Shown piece after piece: positions 1-7,993 of a stretch of 45,768 nucleotides of DNA (position 1 is its first letter; every line of letters starts with the position of its first letter). The notes beneath the pieces were generated by a model that was not told the origin of the DNA, made no database searches, and was given only the letters and a program-made list of their open reading frames with translations. Location: NCBI GenBank assembly GCA_965368335.1, contig CBDUMN010000021.1, positions 1 to 45,768 on the forward strand. Reading direction: 5' to 3'. The stretch is from CBDUMN01 sp965368335. Its GTDB lineage: Bacteria > Pseudomonadota > Alphaproteobacteria > Rhodospirillales > JAPHRK01. The position numbers were made by a program, and so were the translations under genes.

Positions 1-111
1 CGCACCTTTGCGCCGGGAGGGCGTCGCCAACCCTTAAAAACCAGGCAGGTTTCCTACGGCTTGGCTCCTACCCCGACACAAAGGTGAGGACGCAGAATGG
101 ATCAAATTAAT
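1..111. other. left edge, no gene recognised
   Basis: The first 111 bases precede the DsrC-like gene. One plus-strand frame is open from base 1 to a TGA at 85-87 (28 codons), so the tail of a gene that starts outside the window is possible. Another frame closes at 34-36. None of the possible C-termini resembles a family I know. An RNA leader is equally possible, but I cannot assign one. Confidence 0.2.
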
Positions 112-123
112 GGGTCCTGACCC
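112..123. repeat. GGGTCCTGACCC palindrome
   Basis: An interrupted palindrome (GGGTC-CT-GACCC) that ends just before the AGGAGG ribosome binding site of the next gene. The same 12-mer occurs at 2262-2273 and, inverted, at 33346-33357. Confidence 0.6.
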
Positions 124-138
124 TAGGAGGCATTGACC

Positions 139-462
139 ATGGATCAAACAAGCTCGGCAACCGTTTCCACCGGCGACGAAGGCTATCTCCTTGATCCTGC
201 GGACTGGACCGAAGAAATCGCATACGACTTGGCCCGCACCGAAGACCTGACGCTTACAGGAGAGCACTGGACCGTTATCCGCTTCGTCCGCGACTGGCAC
301 GAAGAACACAAAGTCGCCCCCAGTGGACGCGACGTCATGGCGTTCATGAAACGGGAAGGCTTCTCACGCAACCGCCTGTTTGAGCTATTCCCTTACGGAT
401 ACGTCCAACAAACCTGCAAAATCGCCGGCATGCTCAAACCCCGTTCCTGGAGCACAGGGTAG
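139..462 (+). CDS. DsrC/TusE-family sulfur-relay protein
   Basis: A 107-aa protein of the DsrC/TusE/DsvC family. These small soluble proteins carry sulfur as a cysteine persulfide; TusE passes it on for tRNA 2-thiouridine synthesis and DsrC acts as partner of dissimilatory sulfite reductase. Family hallmarks seen are GYL near residue 15, the GEHWTVIRFVRDW segment (41-53) and the flexible C-terminal arm with QTCKIAG (91-97). The arm is unusual. Cys93 sits at the position called CysB in DsrC, while the penultimate CysA, the reactive cysteine of both TusE and DsrC, is absent: residue 104 is Trp and the protein ends WSTG. The ATG at 139 was chosen over the TTG at 133 because AGGAGG lies at 125-130. 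The family is clear; the role in sulfur transfer is uncertain. Confidence 0.88.
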   Translation: MDQTSSATVSTGDEGYLLDPADWTEEIAYDLARTEDLTLTGEHWTVIRFVRDWHEEHKVAPSGRDVMAFMKREGFSRNRLFELFPYGYVQQTCKIAGMLKPRSWSTG

Positions 463-475
463 ATTTAAGCCAAGA

Positions 476-500
476 TTTGCGCCTACATCGTTGGCGCAAA
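476..500 (+). terminator. hairpin after the DsrC-like gene
   Basis: TTTGCGCC (476-483) and GGCGCAAA (493-500) form a perfect 8-bp stem with a 9-nt loop, 13 bases after the stop codon. No T-run follows, so termination strength is unclear. Confidence 0.4.
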
Positions 501-518
501 CTCAATCTCAAAAGAGTA

Positions 519-556
519 TCCCAAAAAGACGAAACCCCCAGGTTTCCCTAGGGGTT
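519..556 (-). terminator. probable terminator of tRNA-Val
   Basis: Read on the minus strand, an AACCCC / GGGGTT stem (bases 556-533) is followed by TTTCGTCTTTTT. It begins five bases beyond the encoded CCA of the tRNA, as expected for its intrinsic terminator. Confidence 0.5.
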
Positions 557-560
557 CCGA

Positions 561-635
<75 letters not shown>

Positions 636-678
636 TTCTTAAGAAGGTCCCTTCGCCGTTTCGGCGTCGGGAGGGCGT

Positions 679-706
679 TTTATAACTAATTTTGCACGGT
701 TTGCAA
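679..706 (-). promoter_or_regulatory. promoter of tRNA-Val
   Basis: Minus strand: -35 TTGCAA (706-701), 16-bp spacer, -10 TATAAA (684-679), about 45 bp before the mature 5' end of the tRNA. Both hexamers are close to the sigma-70 consensus. Confidence 0.6.
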
Positions 707-824
707 GACCCCTCTTGTACATTTGTCATATAATCGTTGAAAGCCCCGGTCCGGGGCGGTATGGAACATCCTGGCTCCGGCCTTTCCAATGCAATGACAA
801 AAAAATCGCGGATCGCTTTTAAAC

Positions 825-2249
825 ATGGCACCCAATGCCGCCTTCCTTGGGGAATTAACCGAAACTCCCTATGAAATTCGCCACCCAACGGAACAAAAAA
901 CACCGTTGGTTTTCGCCTCGCCCCATAGCGGCAGCGATTACCCTGCGGATTTTTTAAAGGCCTCTCGGCTGGACGCAACCGCGGTGCGCCGTTCGGAAGA
1001 TGCTTTTGTCGATGAGCTATACGAAACCGCGCCCGAGCGTGGAGCCCCTTTAATCGCCGCAGCTTTCCCGCGCGCCTACGTGGACCCCAACCGGGAGCCC
1101 TACGAACTCGACCCGGAAATGTTCGCCTCGCCCCTGCCCGGCTTCGTCAATCAGACCTCGCCAAGGATCGCTGCCGGCCTCGGCACCATCGCCAAGGTGG
1201 TCACCAACGGTGAGGATATTTATCATCGCAAACTGACCCTGCAAGAAGGGCTGACCCGCATCGAACGGCTCTATCGCCCTTACCATGGAGCCTTGCGCCG
1301 TCTGATCGACCAAACCCGCGCCCGATTCGGCCATTGCCTGCTGATCGATTGCCACTCCATGCCCTCCATTGGCGGCCCCATGGACCGCGATCCCGGCAGC
1401 GACCGGGTGGATTTCGTGCTCGGCGACTGTCACGGCCAATCGGCTGCGCCACAGGTCATGGATTGGGTCGAAAACTTCCTCATAGGCAAAGGGTATGTGG
1501 TCAAGCGCAACGCCCCTTACGCAGGCGGCTTCACGACCCGGCACTACGGCACCCCGGAAGACGGCGTTCACGCCCTGCAAATAGAGGTTAACCGCGCTCT
1601 CTATATGGACGAGACGGAGATCACCCGCAGCGACGGCATGAGCGGGTTAAAAGGCGTGATCGACGGACTGATCGCCCACCTGACGGCCTTCGACTTCACC
1701 CAACTGCCGAAGATCGACAGTCCCAAACTGACCATCCGTGACGCAGTGCCCGAAGACATCGCCGCGATCACCGAAATTTATGGCCACTACGTCGCCAATA
1801 CGGCAGCGACCTTTGAGGAAATACCTCCCTCTTCGGACGAAATTTACGACCGTTGGCAACGGCGGATCGAAGAAGGATATCCCTATCTCGTGGCCGAGCG
1901 CGGCGGCAAGCTTGTGGGGTTCGCCTACGCCGCCCAATTCCGCCAACGCAGCGCCTTTCGTTTTATGGCCGAAAACTCCATTTATGTGGCGGCGGACGAA
2001 ATGCGCGGCGGCATCGGGACGGCGCTGATCCAAACGCTCATACAACGCTGCACGGAACTGGGCTATCGCCAGATGGTCGCGGTGATTGGCGATGCGGCCA
2101 ACCAGGGATCCCTCGCACTTCACGGCAAAAATGGTTTTAAGGAAATCGGCCGTCTTCCAAGCGCTGGATTTAAGTTCAGACGCTGGTACGACGCCGTCTT
2201 TATGCAACGCGCCCTCGGTGACGGCTCAACATCTCTACCTGAAAACTAG
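825..2249 (+). CDS. N-formylglutamate amidohydrolase / GNAT acetyltransferase fusion
   Basis: A 474-aa two-domain protein. Residues about 25-265 match the N-formylglutamate amidohydrolase family (zinc peptidase-like fold), which releases formate from N-formyl amino acids: FASPHSGSDYP at the start, PRAYVDPNREPYELD, the metal-site segment DCHSMPS, and GGFTTRHYG followed by the conserved IEVNRALY. Residues about 302-465 are a GNAT N-acetyltransferase of the phosphinothricin/methionine-sulfone type (TIRDAVPEDIAAITEIYGHY, the FAY(A) strand, acetyl-CoA loop RGGIGTALI, then HGKNGFKEIG). One uninterrupted frame covers both, so this looks like a real fusion. The domains could deformylate an amino-acid-like substrate and then acetylate the freed amine, but the substrate is not evident. 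The ATG at 825 has no strong ribosome site. Confidence 0.88.
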   Translation: MAPNAAFLGELTETPYEIRHPTEQKTPLVFASPHSGSDYPADFLKASRLDATAVRRSEDAFVDELYETAPERGAPLIAAAFPRAYVDPNREPYELDPEMFASPLPGFVNQTSPRIAAGLGTIAKVVTNGEDIYHRKLTLQEGLTRIERLYRPYHGALRRLIDQTRARFGHCLLIDCHSMPSIGGPMDRDPGSDRVDFVLGDCHGQSAAPQVMDWVENFLIGKGYVVKRNAPYAGGFTTRHYGTPEDGVHALQIEVNRALYMDETEITRSDGMSGLKGVIDGLIAHLTAFDFTQLPKIDSPKLTIRDAVPEDIAAITEIYGHYVANTAATFEEIPPSSDEIYDRWQRRIEEGYPYLVAERGGKLVGFAYAAQFRQRSAFRFMAENSIYVAADEMRGGIGTALIQTLIQRCTELGYRQMVAVIGDAANQGSLALHGKNGFKEIGRLPSAGFKFRRWYDAVFMQRALGDGSTSLPEN

Positions 2250-2259
2250 AAAGCGCCCC

Positions 2260-2275
2260 TAGGGTCCTGACCCTA
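2260..2275. repeat. TAGGGTCCTGACCCTA palindrome
   Basis: A 16-bp interrupted palindrome 11 bp after the stop of the fusion gene. Its core is identical to 112-123. With no T-run it is better explained as a dispersed repeat than as a terminator. Confidence 0.6.
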
Positions 2276-2340
2276 AACTGGCACGGCTTTCGCATCGTTT
2301 CCCATGAAAGAGCGTAAAAGCGCAAACGGGAATAACAGCG

Positions 2341-3177
2341 ATGCAAATGAGAACAGCTTTTTGGGCCATCTCAATCTTTCTCTCGGCGATGATATTTTCT
2401 CACCCGGCAGAAAGCATGCAACTCATTGGAAACACAAAAGATTTTTGCCAGCAACAGACATTGCATCACGAACGCGCCAGCGGCATTCCCCCTCATCTGC
2501 TGGGCGCTATATCGCTGACTGAAAGTGGTCGCTGGAACCAAGAAAACGGGGAAAAGTTTGCCTGGCCCTGGACGGTAACGGCCCGTGGAGAAGGCAAGTT
2601 TTACCCGACAAAAGCCGCCGCCATTCAAGCCGTTAGAGAATTACAGGCCGAAGGGGTGAGCAACATCGACGTAGGCTGCATGCAGATCAATCTTTATTAT
2701 CACGCCGAAGCGTTCTCCAGTCTTCACGAGGCTTTCGACCCTTTCTCCAACGTTGCCTACGCCGCTAAATTCTTAACCCGCCTATACGACGACAATAAAT
2801 CCTGGGTCCGCGCCACCCGGTTCTATCATTCCGGAGATCGGGAGCGCGGACAGGCCTACTATGGGCGGGTGGCCAATCACTGGCGTTCGCTTCAGGACGA
2901 AAACCGCGAGACCTCAACGGCCAGAGCGGAAAAGCAAGATCTCATGCGCTGGGGTGGACAAGCCGTCGACCCACGCCTCACCCAACGCATCAATAAGCTG
3001 ATGAAGGCTCGCAAGCAGCTGGCCCAAAACACTGAGCCCTCGGCAGCCGAGAAATTCGCCAATTTCGAAGCGCTGCGACAACTTCAGGCCGCACCGGTCG
3101 CCAACATCCTGCGTCAGCGGCCCAATCGATCTCAACCGGGCAAAACCCGGGGGAAATCTCTGGCCGACTACCGGTGA
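2341..3177 (+). CDS. exported lytic transglycosylase (SLT domain)
   Basis: A 278-aa protein with a signal peptide (hydrophobic stretch at residues 5-20, cleavage probably near the PAES region). The mature N-terminal half is an SLT-type lysozyme-like fold: GIPPHLLGAISLTESG carries the catalytic Glu (about residue 61), followed by NIDVGCMQINLYYH and a helix with the FYHSG motif. Such enzymes cleave the MurNAc-GlcNAc bond of peptidoglycan and leave a 1,6-anhydro end. The C-terminal 90 residues are charged and show no domain I recognise. Close relatives are often linked to flagellar or secretion assembly, but no such genes are adjacent. An overlapping frame from 2304 was rejected for lack of family signal. 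Confidence 0.85.
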   Translation: MQMRTAFWAISIFLSAMIFSHPAESMQLIGNTKDFCQQQTLHHERASGIPPHLLGAISLTESGRWNQENGEKFAWPWTVTARGEGKFYPTKAAAIQAVRELQAEGVSNIDVGCMQINLYYHAEAFSSLHEAFDPFSNVAYAAKFLTRLYDDNKSWVRATRFYHSGDRERGQAYYGRVANHWRSLQDENRETSTARAEKQDLMRWGGQAVDPRLTQRINKLMKARKQLAQNTEPSAAEKFANFEALRQLQAAPVANILRQRPNRSQPGKTRGKSLADYR

Positions 3178-3299
3178 CAAAACGGGCAATGTCCTGGAAT
3201 ACCTCTAAAAAATCACGTCTTTTCTAGCGCTTAACCGGGCATTTTGCTAAAACGGGCTAGGCTGATTCTTGCCGAACGCAACAACTGGGACAGAGTCTT

Positions 3300-4268
3300 T
3301 TGCGAAACGAAATCCTTCTCGCCGATATTGGCGGCACCAACGCCCGTTTCGCCCTGTGCGAGCAGGATGGAACCATCCGCGACACCAAGGTTCTGCGTTG
3401 CGCATCCTATAGCAGCCCCATTGAAGCCGCCCTCGATTACCTCTGGCAGGTCGGGGCGGTCGAAGGCACAAAAAAAGCAGCCTTTTGCTTAGCGGGTCCG
3501 GTAGACGGCCAAACCCTTCGCATGACCAATCTCAACTGGGATGTCGCTATCGAAAAGGCCAAAGAAGACCTGAACGCCAACGAGTTCGTCCTGCTCAACG
3601 ATTTTGCCGCCATCGCCAAAGGCATACCCGAACTCAAGCCGGGGGAGACGCAATCCATCGGTGGGGGTGAGGCGCTGGCCAACCATCCCATTGCGGCAAT
3701 AGGACCGGGAACCGGTCTGGGTGTTTCCTATTTAACGCCATCCAACGGCGCATGGACCGCCCATGCGGCCGAAGGCGGGCACACCACCATGGCCCCACGC
3801 AACGACCGGGAAGACGCCGTACTGGCGGATATGCGCAAGCATGCCAATCACGTTTCGGTCGAACGGGTCGCTTCCGGGGCGGGCCTTTTCAATATCTATC
3901 ACGCGCTTTGCAGCATCGAAGGCCAGACGCCGGAGAAGTTTTCACCCGCAGACATCGCCCAGCGAGCGACACAGGAGGGCTGCAAACTCTGCACAGAAGC
4001 TCTCGACCTGTTCGCCGACTTCCTCGGAACGGCGGCTTCAGACCTCGCACTGACTTTTGGCGCTAAGGGCGGCGTTTACCTCGCAGGGGGGATGCTCAGG
4101 GCCATGGGACCGGCCTTCAAGACCGAACGCTTCCGGTCGCGATTTGAAGACAAAGGGCGGTTCAGCGACTACGTGAAACAGATTCCAACCCTGATGATCA
4201 CCCATCCGGAACCAGCCTTCCTCGGTCTAGCCCGCTCCTTAGGCATTAAAAATCCACGGCTGATATAA
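3300..4268 (+). CDS. glk: glucokinase
   Basis: A 322-aa glucokinase of the bacterial Glk family, which phosphorylates glucose with ATP to glucose 6-phosphate for entry into glycolysis. Seen in the sequence: phosphate-1 motif LLADIGGTNARFAL near the N-terminus, LNDFAAIAKGIP with the catalytic Asp, GPGTGLGVSYL (phosphate 2), EGGHTTMAP, and a C-terminal adenosine-site LAGGM. The length is normal. The start is a TTG at 3300; family proteins begin only a few residues before the DIGGTN strand, so nothing is missing. No ATG is better placed. It is probably transcribed alone; the next gene converges with only a few bases between. Confidence 0.93.
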   Translation: MRNEILLADIGGTNARFALCEQDGTIRDTKVLRCASYSSPIEAALDYLWQVGAVEGTKKAAFCLAGPVDGQTLRMTNLNWDVAIEKAKEDLNANEFVLLNDFAAIAKGIPELKPGETQSIGGGEALANHPIAAIGPGTGLGVSYLTPSNGAWTAHAAEGGHTTMAPRNDREDAVLADMRKHANHVSVERVASGAGLFNIYHALCSIEGQTPEKFSPADIAQRATQEGCKLCTEALDLFADFLGTAASDLALTFGAKGGVYLAGGMLRAMGPAFKTERFRSRFEDKGRFSDYVKQIPTLMITHPEPAFLGLARSLGIKNPRLI

Positions 4269-4272
4269 GAGG

Positions 4273-4794
4273 CTATTCGGGGTTGTTCCCCAACTGCAGA
4301 ACTTTTTTCAAGGTCAATATCCAACGGTATTTTTCCCGCGCCGCCACTTCACGCATTCGGTTTCCCAACCGACGCAACGAGGGGTCCGGGTCGAAATCAT
4401 CCGGCACCGGATAGCCTTCCGCCTCGATCCGATAGTGACCGAAACACCAGAGCGCCCGCTCCAGATGCCACGCGTCAGTTACCACAAGCGCCGTCTTCCA
4501 CCCGGCCGCCTTCATCAAATCGGCGGCGAAGGCAGCATTTTCCAATGTATTTCGCGCCTGAGGCTCAACCAGGAGAAACTCATCACCAACACCGTTTTGC
4601 CGCGCAATATCGGCCATAACCACGGCTTCCGGCATTGAATGCTTAAGCGGTCCGCCGCTGACGATAAGACTATGCCCCCGCCCCTCATGGAAGGCCCGAA
4701 CCCCTGTCATAATACGACGCTTCAAGGCACGGCTTGGCTGACCATCCGATAATACCGACGCACCAAGAACAACGATGGCCTCCGTCTTATTCAA
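4273..4794 (-). CDS. DUF218 (YdcF/SanA/ElyC-like) protein
   Basis: A 173-aa DUF218-family protein. The N-terminal strand AIVVLGASVLSDGQPSRAL, LIVSGGP at about 65, the EA-containing helix after it, and LLVEPQARNTLENAAFAADLM followed by ALVVTDAWHLERAL are the conserved elements. Family members such as SanA and ElyC affect envelope integrity; no catalytic role is firmly established. Unlike SanA, no N-terminal membrane segment is present, so this copy looks cytoplasmic. It ends head-to-head against glk. Confidence 0.82.
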   Translation of the reverse strand: MNKTEAIVVLGASVLSDGQPSRALKRRIMTGVRAFHEGRGHSLIVSGGPLKHSMPEAVVMADIARQNGVGDEFLLVEPQARNTLENAAFAADLMKAAGWKTALVVTDAWHLERALWCFGHYRIEAEGYPVPDDFDPDPSLRRLGNRMREVAAREKYRWILTLKKVLQLGNNPE

Positions 4795-4851
4795 TGGTAA
4801 CCATCCCCCTTATGGCCAAGATGCATCCTGATCGTGGGCAATAGACCTTGT

Positions 4852-5982
4852 TTAGTCATCACTGCAGAATTCCCTGCGAATAGCCGCCGTATGTTGCCCC
4901 ACGGAAGGAACCGGACCTAATTCTGGCATGCCCCCTTTGACGACAACCGGCGGCGCTGGCATTTCGACGGGTCCAGTCTCGGTTTCCACCATCACTCGTC
5001 TCAAGGCGGAGTGATTGGACAGTTCCGCCACACCATTGACCTGCCCAAAGGCGATTTTGGCGGCCATAAGCTTGGCTCGTAATTCAGCCGTTGAATGGCC
5101 TTTGAAAACCAAGCCGATGGCTTTTTCCAGGCTTTCCCGGTTTGCGATCCGCCCGGCGGCATCTTTATAGGGGCCATCCTCCGCCCAGCTAGGCTCACCG
5201 AGAACCTCTCCGGCCAACCGGGCCCATTCCCGCTCATTCTGGATAGAGATCACCAAGGTGTCGCCATCACCAGTCTCAAAGCCTGCATAGGGTGCAATGG
5301 ACGGATGGCGCAGCCCAACCCGTTCCGGCGCCTTACCGCCATAGTCGAAATGAAGCAGTGGAACAGTCATCCAGTCGGCCATGCCGTCGAACAACGAAAC
5401 GGCCAAGCTCTTGCCTTTGCCTGTGACACCACGCTCCAGCAGAGCTTCCAGCACCGATTGATAGGCCGACATGCCCGCCGCAATATCACAGACCGAAACC
5501 CCGACACGGCCCGGCGATTCAGGCGTTCCGGTGATTGAGGCCAGCCCCGTTTCAGCCTGAACCAAAAGATCGTAGGCCCGCATATCCCGATAGTCGCCTT
5601 CTTCACCATAGCCGGAGATATCGCAGGTAATCAGCCGGGGATACCGCGTACGCAAATCGTCGGAACCGAACCCGGCCCGCATCGCTGCGCCGGGCGAGAG
5701 ATTTTGAATAAACACATCGGCCTTGGCGAGAAGACGTTCCAGCAAGGTTTTATCATCATCTTGCTTGATATCGAGCACCAGGGATTCCTTTCCGCGGTTC
5801 AGCCAAACAAAATAGGCGCTCTCGCCATGCACCACGCTGTCATACTTACGGGCGAAATCCCCTTCAGCCCGCTCAATCTTGATCACCCGCGCACCCGCAT
5901 CGGCCAGACGGCTTGAACAATAGGGCGCGGCGACCGCTTGCTCCAGGGCAACGACCAAAAGGCCTTCCAAGGGCTTGCTCAT
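4852..5982 (-). CDS. CaiB/BaiF family III CoA-transferase
   Basis: A 376-aa class III CoA-transferase, which moves CoA between carboxylic acids through an aspartyl anhydride/thioester. Seen: the N-terminal PLEGLLVVALEQAVAAPYC segment, ADAGARVIKIE, LNRGKESLVLDI, and AYDLLVQAETGLASITG with the catalytic Asp at about residue 138. The opening resembles mesaconyl-CoA C1-C4 CoA-transferases and related itaconate/succinate-type enzymes, but the substrate cannot be fixed from sequence. Its ATG overlaps the stop of the upstream methyltransferase gene by four bases (ATGA), so the two are translationally coupled. Confidence 0.87.
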   Translation of the reverse strand: MSKPLEGLLVVALEQAVAAPYCSSRLADAGARVIKIERAEGDFARKYDSVVHGESAYFVWLNRGKESLVLDIKQDDDKTLLERLLAKADVFIQNLSPGAAMRAGFGSDDLRTRYPRLITCDISGYGEEGDYRDMRAYDLLVQAETGLASITGTPESPGRVGVSVCDIAAGMSAYQSVLEALLERGVTGKGKSLAVSLFDGMADWMTVPLLHFDYGGKAPERVGLRHPSIAPYAGFETGDGDTLVISIQNEREWARLAGEVLGEPSWAEDGPYKDAAGRIANRESLEKAIGLVFKGHSTAELRAKLMAAKIAFGQVNGVAELSNHSALRRVMVETETGPVEMPAPPVVVKGGMPELGPVPSVGQHTAAIRREFCSDD

Positions 5983-6590
5983 AGAGGTTTCCTGATAACC
6001 GCACGCGTGACAACCGCTGGACCGGCCGGCTTGTGTGGACGTTTGGGCAATTGAACTTCATCTTCACTGAGATGGTCGAACTGCGCGGCGGTGAAGTCCT
6101 CTTTCAGGATATCCGCACTCACCAGATAGCCGGGGTCCGACGGGCCGCCTGTGTCATTGGCGAGCTGATCGGGGTGAAATGCCTCAAAGACGATAAACCC
6201 ACCGGGAGCCAGAGCGTCATACATCATCTTAGCCACCAACGGCCGCTGGACCGGGCTGAAATGAACATGCATCGAAACAATCACATCAAACCCTTCCTTG
6301 GGCCACATCCAGGCGAAAATATCGGTCGCCAGGGTGCCGATGGTCACCCCACGTTCCTGGGATAAGGCCTGGGCTTTGTTTAGGGCGACATCGGACTGAT
6401 CGATAGAAAGAACCACCAAGCCCTGCTCGGCCAGCCAGACCGTATTGCGCCCCTCGCCACCCCCCACGTCAAGACAACGTTGCCCTTCTTTCAACAACCC
6501 GACTTGGCTGGCCAGAAACTTGTTGGGCTCAGTGCCGAACAAATATTCCTTGCCGCTATATTTTTCATCCCAGTCGATATGCGTATTCAT
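5979..6590 (-). CDS. class I SAM-dependent methyltransferase
   Basis: A 203-aa Rossmann-fold methyltransferase, similar in type to TehB/thiopurine-methyltransferase-like enzymes. It opens with WDEKYSGKEYLFGTEPN, typical of that group. SAM motif I is CLDVGGGEGRNTVWLAEQG (40-58), followed by the acidic strand VVLSIDQS. The product of LAPGGFIVFEAF is the usual post-IV loop. The substrate is unknown. It is the first gene of a two-gene unit with the CoA-transferase (4-base overlap); the pair may act on one small-molecule route, which is inference. Confidence 0.85.
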   Translation of the reverse strand: MNTHIDWDEKYSGKEYLFGTEPNKFLASQVGLLKEGQRCLDVGGGEGRNTVWLAEQGLVVLSIDQSDVALNKAQALSQERGVTIGTLATDIFAWMWPKEGFDVIVSMHVHFSPVQRPLVAKMMYDALAPGGFIVFEAFHPDQLANDTGGPSDPGYLVSADILKEDFTAAQFDHLSEDEVQLPKRPHKPAGPAVVTRAVIRKPL

Positions 6591-6797
6591 TTAAACGACC
6601 TCGGTAGTCCCAATGCATGCAGGGCAATGTAAGGAAAAATCCGGGTAGTTGAAATAGGCGCAACCAGATAGAGGCGGGTTTCTCTCAATTTTCAATCCAT
6701 GCATTTGCCTCAACCCTACATATGAGCTTCCCGCATACCCGTTGATGCGATAAGACCTTTGTGCGTGGGGGATGACAAATTGAAAAAGGCATAACCA

Positions 6798-7478
6798 ATG
6801 GAACAACGGCGTAATGGCGAAGTCCTTCGGGAAACCCTCGACCTCACCGGCAAGAAAGTCATCGATATCGGCTGCGGCGATGGCGCCCTGACGCGCATGA
6901 TGGCGAAACAAGGCGCAAGGGTCGTCGGCCTGGAACCCTCCGACACCCAGCTAACCAAGGCTCGTTCCGTCCCCGCCATCAATGGAGCCGAATATCTTCA
7001 AGGCTCGGCCTTAGACCTGCCTTTTGAGGCTGGTTATTTTCATATTGCCATCTTTTTCAACAGCCTTCACCACATCCCTAAAGAGGGGCGGTTCAAAGCC
7101 CTGGAAGAAGCCGTGCGAGTGCTGAAAGAGAATGGCATTGTCTATATTTGTGAGCCGGTTGCGGCAGGTCCCCACTTCGAGTTGATGCTGCCGGTGGACG
7201 ACGAAACCGTGGTGCGCGCCCATGCTTATGAACAGATTAAGCGATGTGGCGAGGCAGGGCTGAAAGAAGTAGAAGAAATCACCTATGAACACCGGGTCAT
7301 CCGGGCTAGCTACGAAGAATTCCGCGACAAAATCACGGCTCCCGACCCACAACGCAAGGCCGCCTTCGATGCGCTCGATAGCAAGCTACGCCAATCCTTC
7401 GAGAGACTCAGCGTCAAAACCGACGAAGGCTACACCTTCGCCCAACCCATGCGGGTCAATGTCCTGAAAAAGATTTAA
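6798..7478 (+). CDS. SAM-dependent methyltransferase (type 11)
   Basis: A 226-aa class I methyltransferase. Motif I is VIDIGCGDGALTRMMAKQGA (20-39), followed by VVGLEPSDTQL, the ALDLPFE loop, FFNSLHHIPKEGRF and an aromatic-rich C-terminal half. UbiE/SmtA-like proteins share this layout, but the C-terminal part (residues 130-226) shows no diagnostic substrate motif. Its 3' end overlaps the end of the convergent degraded gene on the other strand by about 23 bases. The 207 bases upstream hold no gene. Confidence 0.82.
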   Translation: MEQRRNGEVLRETLDLTGKKVIDIGCGDGALTRMMAKQGARVVGLEPSDTQLTKARSVPAINGAEYLQGSALDLPFEAGYFHIAIFFNSLHHIPKEGRFKALEEAVRVLKENGIVYICEPVAAGPHFELMLPVDDETVVRAHAYEQIKRCGEAGLKEVEEITYEHRVIRASYEEFRDKITAPDPQRKAAFDALDSKLRQSFERLSVKTDEGYTFAQPMRVNVLKKI

Positions 7479-7895
7479 CCCGGACAACGGCGGGGGAAGA
7501 GGCCATTCCGAAACTGGCCGCCAAATCAACTTTCAAGGCTCGGGCTTCCGAGGCAAGCTCACGCCACCAAAGGCTCAACGACCGTTGCGCCTTTTGCAAG
7601 CCCGGATGGTCCTCCGCCGCCCCACTCTTTAATTGCCGAGCGACTTCACGCGCACCATTACGGTGTTTGCGCATATAATCACGGCGTTTTTTAGCGAACA
7701 ACTGGGGTGAAAATGGAAGACGGACATGGCCTTTCGCCCGCCCATGGGTGAAGTAAAAACGGCCACCTTACCGGGCTTGAGACCATATTTTTGACAAATC
7801 ATCGGGCTTGCGGAGAGACCGCGTTTGGTAATCTTGATACCGTCGCGGTAGCTTTGGGTAAACTCGACCAGGGTCTTACTTTCTTGGTTTTTCAT
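7456..7895 (-). pseudogene. frameshifted copy of the gene at 7994-8680
   Basis: Two overlapping minus frames together give one protein homologous to the next gene. The first part (from ATG 7895: VEFTQSYRDGIKITKRG, then LSASPMI, then AVFTSP and MSVFHFHP) aligns with residues 10-55 of the intact copy. The second part, in another frame, continues with KKRRDYMRKHRNG, matching TDRRDYMRKHGDG. The switch lies at the four-base G run 7704-7707 (C run on the coding strand); one extra base restores alignment with no gap (HFHP-QLFAKK-RRDY against HFHP-SFPVTD-RRDY). It is either a true frameshift or a homopolymer sequencing error. Neither half matches a family I recognise. Confidence 0.7.
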
Positions 7896-7993
7896 TTTCC
7901 GCGCACCTCTATCTACTTGCTGCGGCACAACGCCCTTAGTTTGGTGCTTCTGTCATCCCTTTTCCAGGGTCCATCGGTATAATCATTCTAAAT

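Noticed and set aside
2304..2522. 72-aa open frame before the transglycosylase
   Set aside because: It overlaps the signal peptide of the transglycosylase in another frame and has no supporting features.
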